Shown here: in pieces, positions 17,480-27,391 of the stretch
How positions within the stretch are numbered: position 1 is the first letter of the stretch
How the letters are laid out: every line of letters starts with the position of its first letter
NCBI GenBank assembly: GCA_016716565.1
Contig: JADJWC010000002.1
Coordinates: 1,054,001 to 1,118,000 of the forward strand
DNA length: 64,000 bases
Source: a bacterium
GTDB taxonomy: Bacteria; Bacteroidota; Ignavibacteria; Ignavibacteriales; Ignavibacteriaceae
Reading direction: 5' to 3'
Notes under the pieces: generated by a model
What the model was told of the DNA's origin: nothing
The model's input: only the letters and a program-made list of their open reading frames with translations
The model's database searches: none
Made by a program: the position numbers and the translations under genes

Positions 17480-19515
17480 TTCTTTTCTGCTTCAGTAATC
17501 TTTTCTTTGAATTCAGTTTCGCTTATAATTTTTACGCCCAGTGATTTTGCTTTATCAAGTTTTGAACCTGCCTTTTCACCAGCCAGAACATAATCGGTTT
17601 TTTTACTAACGCTTGAAGATGTATTTCCACCAAAACCAATTATCTTTTCCTCCGCTTCTTCACGGGTGAAAGATATTAATGTACCGGTTAACACAAAAGT
17701 TTTGCCTTTGAAGAAGTTATCGCCCACAAAAGTAGTTTTGGCATCAGTAAATGTAAACTTTAAGCCAGCCTTTTTCAATTCTTCAATGATCTTTTTGTTA
17801 TGGCTGTCACTAAAGAATTTCTTAACACTTTTGCTTATACTTTCACCAATTTCGTAAACTTTTGTTATATCTTCCTCATTTGCTGACATTAAGGCATCAA
17901 GAGATTTGAAATGGGTTGCCAGCTTTTTAGCTGCACCGGCACCAACGTAACGGATTCCTAATGCAAAAAGCACTTTGTCAAATGGCTTTTCTTTACTTTT
18001 ATCAATTGATTCAAGGAGATTGGAAACACTTTTCTCTCCAAGTCTTTCAATAGCAACAAGCTCATTTTTGAACTTTCTGAGCTTGTAAATGTCACTGTAT
18101 GTTTTCAGGAATCCCTTCTCAACAAATAAATCAATCAGTGATTCACCCAGCCCTTCGATGTCCATTGCGCCGCGAGATGCAAAATGTTCCAGTCTTCCCT
18201 TAACCTGATCCGGACATTCTGAGTTTTCGCAATAGAAGGCAACCTCTCCTTCGGGTTTGAATAATTTGGAGTCACAGGTTGGACATTTTTCCGGCGGTTT
18301 TGTTTTTCTGCTGCCCGAAGATCTCTCACTTAAAACAACCTGAACTACTTTCGGAATTACATCGCCGCCTTTTTCAATGATAACCGTATCACCAACACGG
18401 ATATCTTTTCTTACAATTTCATCATAATTATGAAGGGTTGCCCGGCTTATAGTTGAGCCGGCAAGAAATTTTGGTTCCAGCTCCGCAACGGGAGTTACCG
18501 ATCCTGTTCTCCCGACCTGCCAAATTATATCATTAATTTTTGTAATCGCCTGCTTAGATTTGAACTTGAAAGCAACAGCCCAACGTGGCGCTTTTGCTAT
18601 ACTCCCCAGCCTGTTCTGTTGTTTTATTGAGCTAACCTTTATGACTGCACCATCGATTTCATATTTTAATTTTTCCCGTAGTTTTTCAAATTCACTGCAA
18701 ACCTTAATTACTTCTTCGATGCTTCCACATTTTTTATAATGCTCATTAACTCTGAAACCGAGCTTTTTAAGTATTGAAAGATTTTCTTCCTGAGATTTAA
18801 ATTCTTCTTCAAGACTGATAAGGCTGTATGTAAATATGTTGAGAGGTCTCTTTGCAACAATTTTGGGATCCTGCAATTTTAAAGTTCCTGCGGTTGAGTT
18901 TCGCGGGTTTGCAAAAGTCTTTTCACATTTTTCTTCTCTTTCTTTATTCAGCTTTTCAAAATCTTCAATGTTCATAAATATTTCGCCACGTACTTCAAAA
19001 TCGTTCAGCTTAAATGAGATTGAATTATCTTTTTTAATTCTTAACGGGACCGACTTTATCGTCCGAACGTTTGCGGTAATTTCTTCACCAACTGATCCAT
19101 CGCCCCGAGTCGCTGCTGTTTTTAAAATTCCATTGACATAATTTATGCTCACCGAGGCTCCATCAATTTTAAGTTCAACAATATATTCAACCTTTTCTCC
19201 TGAAGGTAAACCTTCTTTTACTCTTCGGTCGAAATCATATAATTCTTCTTCTGAATATGTATTTGAAAGGCTGAGCATTGGAATTTTATGCTCTACAGGT
19301 TTGAATATTTTTGTTAGATCACTACCAACGCGTTGAGTCGGTGAATCCGGAGTTATTAATTCCGGATGTAGTTTCTCAAGCGCCTCTAATTCTTTGACAA
19401 GCTTATCATACTCCGAATCAGGTATTGTTGGCTGAGTTAGAATGTAGTACTTGTAATCGTGTTCCCGAATTTCTTCCCTTAGGGATTCAATTTTTTTTTC
19501 AATAGAAGATGGCAT
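17476..19515 (-). CDS. ligA: NAD-dependent DNA ligase
   Basis: LigA seals nicks in duplex DNA during replication and repair, with NAD+ as cofactor. The product is about 679 aa from the chosen ATG. Domains in order are Ia and adenylation (active-site Lys in VELKIDGAS, about Lys116), the OB fold (VIEKGGDVIPKV), the four-Cys zinc finger (CPTC...CENSECP), helix-hairpin-helix motifs (about 440-590) and a C-terminal BRCT domain (GKTFVLTGTL...). I chose ATG 19515, 1 nt after the RodZ-like gene's stop, over an in-frame TTG at 19524 that would overlap it. The gene sits in a run of tightly spaced genes from rsmB to STAS. Confidence 0.96.
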   Translation of the reverse strand: MPSSIEKKIESLREEIREHDYKYYILTQPTIPDSEYDKLVKELEALEKLHPELITPDSPTQRVGSDLTKIFKPVEHKIPMLSLSNTYSEEELYDFDRRVKEGLPSGEKVEYIVELKIDGASVSINYVNGILKTAATRGDGSVGEEITANVRTIKSVPLRIKKDNSISFKLNDFEVRGEIFMNIEDFEKLNKEREEKCEKTFANPRNSTAGTLKLQDPKIVAKRPLNIFTYSLISLEEEFKSQEENLSILKKLGFRVNEHYKKCGSIEEVIKVCSEFEKLREKLKYEIDGAVIKVSSIKQQNRLGSIAKAPRWAVAFKFKSKQAITKINDIIWQVGRTGSVTPVAELEPKFLAGSTISRATLHNYDEIVRKDIRVGDTVIIEKGGDVIPKVVQVVLSERSSGSRKTKPPEKCPTCDSKLFKPEGEVAFYCENSECPDQVKGRLEHFASRGAMDIEGLGESLIDLFVEKGFLKTYSDIYKLRKFKNELVAIERLGEKSVSNLLESIDKSKEKPFDKVLFALGIRYVGAGAAKKLATHFKSLDALMSANEEDITKVYEIGESISKSVKKFFSDSHNKKIIEELKKAGLKFTFTDAKTTFVGDNFFKGKTFVLTGTLISFTREEAEEKIIGFGGNTSSSVSKKTDYVLAGEKAGSKLDKAKSLGVKIISETEFKEKITEAEKK

Positions 19516-19516
19516 C

Positions 19517-20386
19517 TTACTCAATCTTAATTATCGGGGGAGAATTTAATCTTTGGATACCTTTCCTGTTCACTTCAAAGTGTCTTACGGAACCTTTCCT
19601 GCCTTCAAAATTCAGTTGCTGGTTATCTAATTTCAGAAGAATCACACCGGAGTTCCCCAGAGTAAATTTCAGATTGTCTTTAGCCCGGACTGATTTTGAA
19701 CTACCGGGATAAAGCAGGAAGTCTTCTTTAAAAGAATCATCGTGAATTACCATCACCCAGGCTGAATCAACAGAATCTGTATTTATAAATTGCAGTGAAA
19801 TACTATCTGCACTTACCAGAACAGCGAGCGAATCTTTTTTCTCTTCTTTGACTTCATAACGGTTCCTGGTTTCCTCGAGTATTTTTTCATAAGGAACTTC
19901 TTCAACGACTATGGTCGAACTCCGATTTGATAACGTAAAGTAAATTATTACTCCCACCAGAATTGCTCCTGAAGCATAAATTAATAATCTTAGTTTTTTA
20001 TTAAGATCATCAGGTTTTGCTTTTGGTTTCTCGACTGCAGGTGAGCTATCGAATACAGGCGTTTGCTTTTCTTTCTGAATCTCCGGTTCTTCGGGTCTGG
20101 TTTCTATCTTTTGTTCAAGAAGCGATTTAGGTTCGTCATCTTCAATAAATTTGCCGGCAAGTGCATCTTCATATTTCTTAATCGTTTCATTTTCATCGAG
20201 ATCAACCGACTTAGCATACTGCCTGAGGAATGCTTTAACATACAAATCCGGCAGAAAACCGAAATTGCCATTGTCAATTGCCTCAAGAAATTTAATATCA
20301 ATTCTTGTCTTGGCGGCAATTTGTTGAAGCGATATTCCTTTTTTCAGTCTCGCTTTTCTTAATTGTTCGGCAAATCTATCAAGCAT
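19517..20386 (-). CDS. RodZ-like HTH/DUF4115 membrane protein
   Basis: The protein is 289 aa. The N-terminus is a cytoplasmic HTH of RodZ type (LRKARLKKGISLQQIAAKTR, about residues 9-28, with FLEAIDNGNF). An acidic, Pro-rich linker follows, then one membrane helix (LRLLIYASGAILVGVIIYF, about 135-155) and a periplasmic beta-rich DUF4115 domain (about 200-280). RodZ links MreB filaments to the cell-wall elongation machinery. In FCB bacteria the family may do the same, but no mreB is visible here. It lies between rsmB and ligA with short gaps. Confidence 0.8.
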   Translation of the reverse strand: MLDRFAEQLRKARLKKGISLQQIAAKTRIDIKFLEAIDNGNFGFLPDLYVKAFLRQYAKSVDLDENETIKKYEDALAGKFIEDDEPKSLLEQKIETRPEEPEIQKEKQTPVFDSSPAVEKPKAKPDDLNKKLRLLIYASGAILVGVIIYFTLSNRSSTIVVEEVPYEKILEETRNRYEVKEEKKDSLAVLVSADSISLQFINTDSVDSAWVMVIHDDSFKEDFLLYPGSSKSVRAKDNLKFTLGNSGVILLKLDNQQLNFEGRKGSVRHFEVNRKGIQRLNSPPIIKIE

Positions 20387-20410
20387 TTTTCTAACTTATT
20401 AAGTTTAGTT

Positions 20411-21799
20411 TCAGGAAATCCTTACTAGTTTTGCAGCAAAAGCTCCGTCCGTTTTATGAATGTGGGGTAAAGTTTGAATGCAACCGTTCTCATCAATTAT
20501 TTCTTCCGGGAACTTTTCTCCGGCAGACTCAAATCTGAAATTCGGATTTTCCTCGAGGAACTTTTTTACTATTTCGAAGTTCTCTTCAGGTTCAATCGAA
20601 CAAGTACTGTAAACCACAACTCCGCCGACTTTAACAAGTGAAGCTGCTTTGGCAAGAAGCTTTGATTGTAAAATATTCAGATCACGAATATCAAACAGAT
20701 CTTTTTTCCATTTAATATCGGGTTTCTTTGATAACGTACCGCTGCCGGAACAAGGTGTATCAACAAGCACTCTGTCGAATGGTAAACTTTTATATTCAAG
20801 TGCATCGGCTTCTACAACTCTGACGCAATCAACACTCAGTCTTGTCATATTTTTTTGAAGCAGCTTCAATCGGCTTTCAAACCTGTCGATAGCAACAACT
20901 TCTCCTCTGGAATGCATTAGAGCGGCAATGTAAGCTGTCTTTCCTCCCGGGGCTGCACACATATCAAGCACACGCTGACCTTCCTGAACATCCAGAAGTC
21001 TGCAGGCAAGTCCGGCACTTTCATCCTGTATATTAAAATATCCTTTTGTGTAGTATTCCCACGCCGTAATATTTGTGAGATTATGCAGCTTAAAAAATTC
21101 AGGGAGGAAATTTCCCTGATGATACTTTAAGCCGACATTTTCAAGCAATGTTTTGAACTCGTCAGGTTTTGTTTTAAGCGCGTTAATTCGCAGAGTCAGA
21201 TACGGTTTTTCATTATTTGCTGCTAATAGTTTTTCAGTATTTTCTCTTCCAAATCTCGCAACATATCTTTTTACCATCCATGAAGGATGAGAATAGTATG
21301 CAGCAAGATAACCAACCAGATCTTCATCGGGGTCCGGATACCGGATTGTATTTTTACTTCTGATAATATTACGCAACACTGCGTTAACAAGATCAGCGGG
21401 TTTTTGTCCCTGTAGTTTTTTTACAAACTCAACAACTTCGTTCACGGCTGCATAATCCGGAACTCTGTCAAGAAAAAGAATCTGATAGAGTGCAACACGC
21501 AGAGCATTCTTTAAATTAGGAATGGCTTTTGAAAAAGTTCCTTTGTAAAAGCCATTCAGTATCCAATCAAGTCTTCCCTGCCATCGAACGACACCGTGAA
21601 CGATTTCGTACAATAACGCTTTGTCCGGACCGCTCATTTCCATACTTTTCATTTCATTATCAAGCATTCTTTCAAGATATGCATCTGTTCTGTCAATTCT
21701 GTTTAGAATTTTTATGGCTAACCCGCGAACACCCTGATACAAATCAGTAATGGAATGCGTTTCAATTTTGATTTCTGAGTTATTCGTTTCCTGATCCAC
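20411..21799 (-). CDS. rsmB: 16S rRNA (cytosine967-C5)-methyltransferase
   Basis: RsmB methylates C967 of 16S rRNA with SAM. The 462-aa protein has an N-terminal NusB-like domain (about 20-160) and a C-terminal Rossmann methyltransferase domain. The latter contains SAM-binding DMCAAPGGKTAYIA (about 278-291), VVEADALEY, the catalytic VDTPCSGSG with nucleophile Cys, and the second Cys in YSTCSIEPEEN. The start is GTG (21799), which overlaps the preceding gene's stop by 1 nt. The fusion of the NusB-like and methyltransferase domains distinguishes it from RsmF or NSUN-type enzymes. Confidence 0.92.
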   Translation of the reverse strand: MDQETNNSEIKIETHSITDLYQGVRGLAIKILNRIDRTDAYLERMLDNEMKSMEMSGPDKALLYEIVHGVVRWQGRLDWILNGFYKGTFSKAIPNLKNALRVALYQILFLDRVPDYAAVNEVVEFVKKLQGQKPADLVNAVLRNIIRSKNTIRYPDPDEDLVGYLAAYYSHPSWMVKRYVARFGRENTEKLLAANNEKPYLTLRINALKTKPDEFKTLLENVGLKYHQGNFLPEFFKLHNLTNITAWEYYTKGYFNIQDESAGLACRLLDVQEGQRVLDMCAAPGGKTAYIAALMHSRGEVVAIDRFESRLKLLQKNMTRLSVDCVRVVEADALEYKSLPFDRVLVDTPCSGSGTLSKKPDIKWKKDLFDIRDLNILQSKLLAKAASLVKVGGVVVYSTCSIEPEENFEIVKKFLEENPNFRFESAGEKFPEEIIDENGCIQTLPHIHKTDGAFAAKLVRIS

Positions 21800-23046
21800 T
21801 AATAACCTCGTTTACTTCTATCTTCTGCTGTTAAGTTAAAGATTGTTTCAAAAAGTTTTGCATCGTCATTGGTAAAATTTTTATCTCTTCTTGCAAAAAC
21901 AGCTTTTGCTGTTTCAATTGCTTTTGTCAGTTTATATTCCTGCATCGATTCACTTCCTCCCCAGCCGAAAGATGGAATATATTTGGGAGGAAAACCAGCA
22001 CCAAAAACGTTACTTGAAAATCCAACAACTGTTCCGGTGTTGAACATTGTGTTGATTGCTGTCTTTGAGTGATCGCCCATCATCAATCCGACAAATTGTT
22101 TTCCTGAATTAATTCTTTTTCCATTTACCTGTACAGTAATCGGTCCATAATTATTTTGAAGATCGCTGTTATTAGTATCAGCACCAATGTTTATCCAGCT
22201 TCCAAGATATGAATGACCAAGAAAACCTGAATGCTGCTTATTTGTGTAAGGTTGAATGATAGTATCCTCGATTTCTCCACCAACTTTACAAATTTTTCCA
22301 ACGCTCACATTTGGATAAATTGTAGCACAGGATTTTATTCGGGATGATTCGCCAATGTAAAATGGTCCCTGAATTACTGCATTTGGAAAGATTGTTACAT
22401 TTTTCTCGATATATATTGGTCCCGTTGAAGCATCGAGCACAACACCGGGGTTTATGTCAACATTTTTACCAATGAAAATATTTTTCCTGTTTACAAAATT
22501 TACTCCCGGGTATTTTTTCTTTGAGGATGATTTTCCTTTTGTGATAATCTTAAAATCATTCTGAATTTCTTTCCCGTTCAGGTAAACAAGATCCCACAAA
22601 TAATTTGCATTCGGGATATCAACTTCAACGGTCGGAAGATTGCTGAAAATTTTTGTGTCAATTAATTCACTATTAGTCGGGGATATATCTTTAATTCTTT
22701 TTGCTGAAACTTTTGCTGCAGCCACAACTCCATTCGAAATAAAAACTTTTTCTTCTCCGGGTTTCACTGCTAAAATATTTTTCAGATTTGAAGGGGCAAC
22801 AATTCTTCCATTTATGAATAGATAATCTTCATCAGCGAACGAATTTACTTTAAGTTTTGGATTTTCATATTTAACGAAAGGTTCAAGATAACTGCGACAT
22901 TTTAATGTGAGTTTCTCTTTGGGGAATGCACGTATTATTTTTTCTTTCAGCGTGGTCATTCCGCAAATTAGATCAAAGACCGGTCTGGAATAGACAAGCG
23001 GTTCAAAATTTAAATGTTGTTCGTCCTCAAAAATGCAGATGTGCAT
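21799..23046 (-). CDS. Alternative bacteroidetal-type GlmU-like sugar nucleotidyltransferase/acetyltransferase
   Basis: The protein is 415 aa. The start (MHICIFEDEQHLNFEPLVYSRPVFDL) matches the N-terminus of the FCB family named UDP-GlcNAc diphosphorylase/GlcN-1-P N-acetyltransferase. That family lacks the classical LAAGxGxRM loop, and so does this protein. From about residue 190 a left-handed beta-helix of hexapeptide repeats follows (IFIGKNVDINPGVVLDAS, ILEN-type rungs, SSRIKSCATIYPNVSVGKICKVGGEIEDTII). A conserved block GYLGSWINIGADTNNSDLQNNYG-like is present in pieces and matches the acyltransferase loop region. The gene may supply UDP-GlcNAc for peptidoglycan or LPS. A second GlmU-type gene at 1289-2794 makes the division of labour unclear. 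Confidence 0.78.
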   Translation of the reverse strand: MHICIFEDEQHLNFEPLVYSRPVFDLICGMTTLKEKIIRAFPKEKLTLKCRSYLEPFVKYENPKLKVNSFADEDYLFINGRIVAPSNLKNILAVKPGEEKVFISNGVVAAAKVSAKRIKDISPTNSELIDTKIFSNLPTVEVDIPNANYLWDLVYLNGKEIQNDFKIITKGKSSSKKKYPGVNFVNRKNIFIGKNVDINPGVVLDASTGPIYIEKNVTIFPNAVIQGPFYIGESSRIKSCATIYPNVSVGKICKVGGEIEDTIIQPYTNKQHSGFLGHSYLGSWINIGADTNNSDLQNNYGPITVQVNGKRINSGKQFVGLMMGDHSKTAINTMFNTGTVVGFSSNVFGAGFPPKYIPSFGWGGSESMQEYKLTKAIETAKAVFARRDKNFTNDDAKLFETIFNLTAEDRSKRGY

Positions 23047-23088
23047 ATAAATTTCTTTTTAATTTTTTGAAATTTAACACTTTTTGAG

Positions 23089-26000
23089 TTAAGATTCCTG
23101 AGCTATGACAGGCGGAATCTCCGTCTCCGTTACATTTGTCACTGTTGCTGTTTTCCTCGACAAATAAGAATACATCGCCGGCACAACAAACAGTGTTAAG
23201 AAAGTAGAAAAGATTAGTCCCCCAATTACTGCAATACCCATTGATACTCTGCTTTCAGATCCTGCACCAAGTGCAAGTGCAATCGGAAGAATTCCAAGAA
23301 CGGTTGAAAGGCTGGTCATCAAAATTGGTCGCAAACGGGATATTGCTGCACTGATAACCGCTTCCGTTTTTTCAAGTCCGGCTGCTTTTCTTTGATTGGC
23401 AAATTCGACGATCAGAATTCCATTCTTCGTTACAAGACCGATAAGCATAATAATTCCAATCTGACTAAAGATGTTCAACGTCTGATCAAAATACCAGATT
23501 GATATTAAGGCTCCGGCTAAAGCAAGTGGAACGGTGAAAAGAATTATAAATGGATCTCTAAAACTTTCGAACTGCGCAGCGAGAACAAGATAAATCAATC
23601 CGAGAGCGAGAATAAATGCAAACAGCAAACTTGATGAGCTTTCCTGAAAATCTTTTGATGGGCCATCGAGAGATGTAGCAAATGTTTCATCGAGAACTTT
23701 ATCTGCAATTTCATACATGGTTTCGATACCTTCACCAAGTGTTCTTCCCGGAGCTAATCCTGCAGAAACAGTAGCCGAAACGTATCTGTTGAATCTGTAA
23801 AGCTGCGGAGGCGCGCTTTGCTCTTCTGTGTAAACAACGTTATCAAGCTGGATTAATTCGCCCCGATTATTTTTTACATAAGTTGATTTCAGGTCAATCG
23901 GTGCGTCACGGTTCTCTCTTGAGAACTGACCAATTACCTGGTATTGTTTTCCATCTTTGATGAAGAATCCAAATCGCTGACCGCTGAATGCTGCCTGAAT
24001 AGTTTGTGCTATATCGGCTGTTGATACACCGAGTGTTCTCGCTTTCTGCCTGTCAATGCTCAGTTTTAGTTCCGGTTTATTGAATTTCAAATTTGCATCA
24101 ACAATAGTGAAGATGGGATAGTTTCTTGTTTCATCTAAAAACTTTGGAAGGAATTCTTCCAGCTTTTCAAAGTTCGGAGCCTGAATAACAAACTGAACCG
24201 GCAAACCGCCTCTTCTTCCTCCGCCGATCGTTTGCTGTTGCGTTACAAATGTTCGTGCACCGGTGAGCTTATTAACAACCGGAGTGATATCATCTGAAAT
24301 TTGCATTTGCGATCTTTTTCGTAATTTCGGTTCAATTAAAATTGCACCAGCAAATCCTGAATTAACTGAACTCGATGCACCAAATCCCGGTGACGTAACA
24401 GAAAAAATTCCAACAGTTTCCGGAATGCTGTCTTTCATAACCTGGATAAGTTGATCCATATAATAATCCATATATTCAAATGTGGCTCCTTCGGGTGCTA
24501 TCGCATTTACATTCATACGACTTCTGTCTTCAAGCGGCGCAAGCTCTGTTGGGATATTCTGAAATAATATCCAGATAATTATTAGTGTAATTACAATTGC
24601 CGGGAAAGTAATCCATCTCCGCTGCATAAAACTTGTCAGGTGACGTTTGTAAATAGCATTCATCTTCACAAAAAATGGTTCCGTCATATTATAAAAAGCA
24701 TTATGCTTCTCTCTCCGTTTCAAGATTCTTGAACTTAGCATCGGAGTAAGTGTTAATGCGATGAAAGATGAAATGATAACACTTCCGGCTATGACTATTC
24801 CGAATTCCCTGAATAGCCTTCCGGTTAATCCCTGCAGAAAAATAATTGGCATAAAGACCGAAGCAAGTGCAACTGTAGTTGATAGAACCGCAAAGAAAAT
24901 TTCAGCGGCACCTTTTCTTGCAGCTTCCATCGGCTCCATTTTATCTTCGATCTTTACATAAATATTCTCAAGAACTATTATGGCATCATCAACTACAATT
25001 CCGATCGCAAGGACGATTCCGAGCAGAGTTAAAACATTGATGGTGAAATCTGCCAAGTACATTACGAAGAATGCACCTATGAGCGAGATTGGAATCGCGA
25101 TAACAGGAATAACTGTAGTCCGCCAATCCCGAAGGAACAAAAATATTATCAAAATGACGAGTGCAAATGCAACGATAATTGTCTGCTCGACTTCAGAGAT
25201 TGATTCTTTTATATAAGTTGTAACATCAAAGCCAATTACTGTTGAAATATCAGAAGGGAGATTCTTCTTCAACTGATCAAGCCTTTTATAAAACTCATCG
25301 GTTATTGCTATGTTGTTAGCACCTGCCTGAGCGACGAGTACAACTCCAACCATCGGGATTCCGTTCCACTTAAGTACTGTTCTTTCATTTTCTGCACCAA
25401 GTTGTGCATATCCCAGATCTCTCAACCGCACGATTCCGCCAGCATCTTCTTTAACAATCAGATCATTAAATTCATCTTCAGTAGATAATCTTCCGACGGT
25501 TCTGATCGAGAGTTCTGTTTTATCTCCTTCAATTCTTCCCGAAGGCAGTTCGATGTTTTCTCTGTTCAGAGCATTTCGAACGTCCACAGCGGATAGATTG
25601 AACGCAGCAAGTTTTCCAGGATCAAGCCACAAACGCATAGAATATTTCTTCTCTCCCCAGATCTGTACACTACTGACACCGGGAATTGTCTGCATTCTCT
25701 CTTTAAAAACATTATTGGCAATTTCAGAAAGCTGAATCAGATTCCTGGTATTACTCTGCACTCCACAAAACACTATGGGAAAAGCATCCGCATCTGCTTT
25801 TGCCACAATCGGTATATCTATGTCTGGTGGAAGATTGAACTGTGCACGCGAAACACGGTCTCTGACATCATTAGCGGCAGCTTCGAGATCAACTTCGATA
25901 TCAAATTCTACAGTAATTGTACTTCTTCCGTCTCTACTGACCGAAGTCAAACTTCTTATTCCTGCAATTCCATTAATTGATTCTTCAAGAGGTTCGGTGA

Positions 26001-26187
26001 TCTGGCTTTCAATTACATCTACATTTGCGCCAATGTAATTAGTTGATACAGTAATTATTGGGGGATCTACTGAAGGAAATTCTCTTACACCAAGATAAGT
26101 ATACCCGATGATCCCAAATACTACAATAACGATAGACATCACTATCGAAAGTACGGGTCTGCGGATACTTGTTGAAGATAAACTCAT
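23089..26187 (-). CDS. RND efflux transporter permease (HAE1/AcrB type)
   Basis: This is the inner-membrane pump of a tripartite efflux system, driven by proton motive force. The product is about 1032 aa from the chosen start and has two repeats of six helices with two large periplasmic loops. Visible elements are RRPVLSIVMSIVIVVFG (TM1), the TM4 proton-relay region VLAIGIVVDDAIIVLENIY with paired Asp, and the end of the second half, GIIMLIGLVTKNGILIVEFANQ. I chose ATG 26187 because it gives the normal family N-terminus MSLSSTSIRRPV. The ATG at 26211 lies inside a perfect hairpin (26203-26232). The adaptor gene is 66 nt upstream. No TolC-type gene is nearby, so the outer channel is encoded elsewhere. 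The substrate is unknown. Confidence 0.92.
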   Translation of the reverse strand: MSLSSTSIRRPVLSIVMSIVIVVFGIIGYTYLGVREFPSVDPPIITVSTNYIGANVDVIESQITEPLEESINGIAGIRSLTSVSRDGRSTITVEFDIEVDLEAAANDVRDRVSRAQFNLPPDIDIPIVAKADADAFPIVFCGVQSNTRNLIQLSEIANNVFKERMQTIPGVSSVQIWGEKKYSMRLWLDPGKLAAFNLSAVDVRNALNRENIELPSGRIEGDKTELSIRTVGRLSTEDEFNDLIVKEDAGGIVRLRDLGYAQLGAENERTVLKWNGIPMVGVVLVAQAGANNIAITDEFYKRLDQLKKNLPSDISTVIGFDVTTYIKESISEVEQTIIVAFALVILIIFLFLRDWRTTVIPVIAIPISLIGAFFVMYLADFTINVLTLLGIVLAIGIVVDDAIIVLENIYVKIEDKMEPMEAARKGAAEIFFAVLSTTVALASVFMPIIFLQGLTGRLFREFGIVIAGSVIISSFIALTLTPMLSSRILKRREKHNAFYNMTEPFFVKMNAIYKRHLTSFMQRRWITFPAIVITLIIIWILFQNIPTELAPLEDRSRMNVNAIAPEGATFEYMDYYMDQLIQVMKDSIPETVGIFSVTSPGFGASSSVNSGFAGAILIEPKLRKRSQMQISDDITPVVNKLTGARTFVTQQQTIGGGRRGGLPVQFVIQAPNFEKLEEFLPKFLDETRNYPIFTIVDANLKFNKPELKLSIDRQKARTLGVSTADIAQTIQAAFSGQRFGFFIKDGKQYQVIGQFSRENRDAPIDLKSTYVKNNRGELIQLDNVVYTEEQSAPPQLYRFNRYVSATVSAGLAPGRTLGEGIETMYEIADKVLDETFATSLDGPSKDFQESSSSLLFAFILALGLIYLVLAAQFESFRDPFIILFTVPLALAGALISIWYFDQTLNIFSQIGIIMLIGLVTKNGILIVEFANQRKAAGLEKTEAVISAAISRLRPILMTSLSTVLGILPIALALGAGSESRVSMGIAVIGGLIFSTFLTLFVVPAMYSYLSRKTATVTNVTETEIPPVIAQES

Positions 26188-26202
26188 AAAATAATTTCTA
26201 AA

Positions 26203-26232
26203 AGATGACATCTTTTTATGAAGATGTCATCT
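26203..26232 (-). promoter_or_regulatory. Perfect hairpin between efflux adaptor and pump genes
   Basis: AGATGACATCTT (26203-26214) pairs perfectly with AAGATGTCATCT (26221-26232) across a 6-nt loop. On the transcript strand it follows the adaptor stop (26253) by 20 nt and is followed by TTTT. It covers an in-frame ATG (26211) of the pump gene and ends 15 nt before the preferred ATG (26187). It could be an intercistronic attenuator or an mRNA-processing/stability hairpin that sets the adaptor-to-pump ratio. Confidence 0.6.
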
Positions 26233-26252
26233 TTAATCTTACCTAAATAATA

Positions 26253-27320
26253 TTAATTAAATTCTGTTACTTTAACTGGTGCACCTGGTCTTATCTGCAG
26301 AATGCCGGAAGTGATAACCGTATCGCCTTCTGTCAAACCTGATGTAATCTGAACGCTCTTATCTTCACGCAAACCTATATCAACTTTCTGCGGTGTTGCA
26401 ATACCACTTTTGTAAAGATAAACTAACTGACCTTTTAATTCAGGTACAACTGAAACGGACGGAATAATAATAGCTTCATCATTCTCTTTGAGATTCAGTT
26501 CAACATTTGCAAAAGCTCCGGGAAACAGATCTTTGTAGTTTGTTGTGCAGATTGCACGTAGCCGCAATGTTCTTGTAGATGGATCGATCTTTGGTTCGGT
26601 GGCATAGATTTTTGCTTTGTAAAGAAAATCATTTCCGCTCAGCTTGAATCCGAGTTCATCGCCAATTTTAACCTGCGAAGCATATTTCTGAGGAATAGAA
26701 AAATCAACTTTCAGGTTGGATAGATTTTGTAGTCGTGCGATTACAGTTGAGGTAGTGACAAAACTTCCTTCACTTACTTCGCGCAAACCAATAACACCAT
26801 TGAACGGTGCCCTGATTTCTGTTTTATCAATCTGTGCTTTTATCAGATCGTATTCAGCTTTGCTTGCCTGGAGGTCGTTCAACGTGCTCTCATAATCTTC
26901 CTGGCTGATCATCTGGTTTTGAGCAAGCTGTCTTTGACGAGCTTCCCTATCTTCGACCAATTTAACTTTTGATTCAGCTTTTCTTAATTGAGCCTGAAGT
27001 TCCGCATCGTTTATTTTTACCAGTAGATCACCTTGTTTGACATAGGCGCCTTCTTTAAATAGAATACTAACTATTTTTCCAGATGTCTCACTTCTCAATT
27101 CAACTTCTTCGTTCGCAAGAATAGTCCCTGTTGTATAAACGATGTTACTTAACTTTTCATAAGCTACTATATGTGCAGTGACAGGAATTTGCATATTCAT
27201 ATTTCCGCCCTGCATTGTCGGGCTGCTGCTTTCCGAAGAAATTATTTTCGGCAGAAAAATTATCAGCAGCAATATCAGGATAACTGCACTTATTGCGATC
27301 GTTTTTATTTTTTTGTTCAT
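26253..27320 (-). CDS. RND efflux periplasmic adaptor (membrane fusion protein)
   Basis: The 355-aa adaptor bridges the RND pump and the outer-membrane channel. An uncleaved or signal-type N-terminal helix (TIAISAVILILLLIIFLP, about 6-23) precedes a barrel-sandwich hybrid domain with the lipoyl-like halves VELRSETSGKIVSILFKEG and IRAPFNGVIGLREVSEGSFV. An alpha-hairpin lies between them (about 125-165), with a beta-barrel and a membrane-proximal domain after. There is no lipobox, so it is held by the helix. It is the first gene of a two-gene operon with the HAE1 pump, with a stable hairpin in the junction. Confidence 0.9.
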   Translation of the reverse strand: MNKKIKTIAISAVILILLLIIFLPKIISSESSSPTMQGGNMNMQIPVTAHIVAYEKLSNIVYTTGTILANEEVELRSETSGKIVSILFKEGAYVKQGDLLVKINDAELQAQLRKAESKVKLVEDREARQRQLAQNQMISQEDYESTLNDLQASKAEYDLIKAQIDKTEIRAPFNGVIGLREVSEGSFVTTSTVIARLQNLSNLKVDFSIPQKYASQVKIGDELGFKLSGNDFLYKAKIYATEPKIDPSTRTLRLRAICTTNYKDLFPGAFANVELNLKENDEAIIIPSVSVVPELKGQLVYLYKSGIATPQKVDIGLREDKSVQITSGLTEGDTVITSGILQIRPGAPVKVTEFN

Positions 27321-27391
27321 CTGACTAATACCGTTTTAAATACCGACTAATCTTTCTTGTAAATAGTTCCTCAAATATCGCCAAAAATAAA

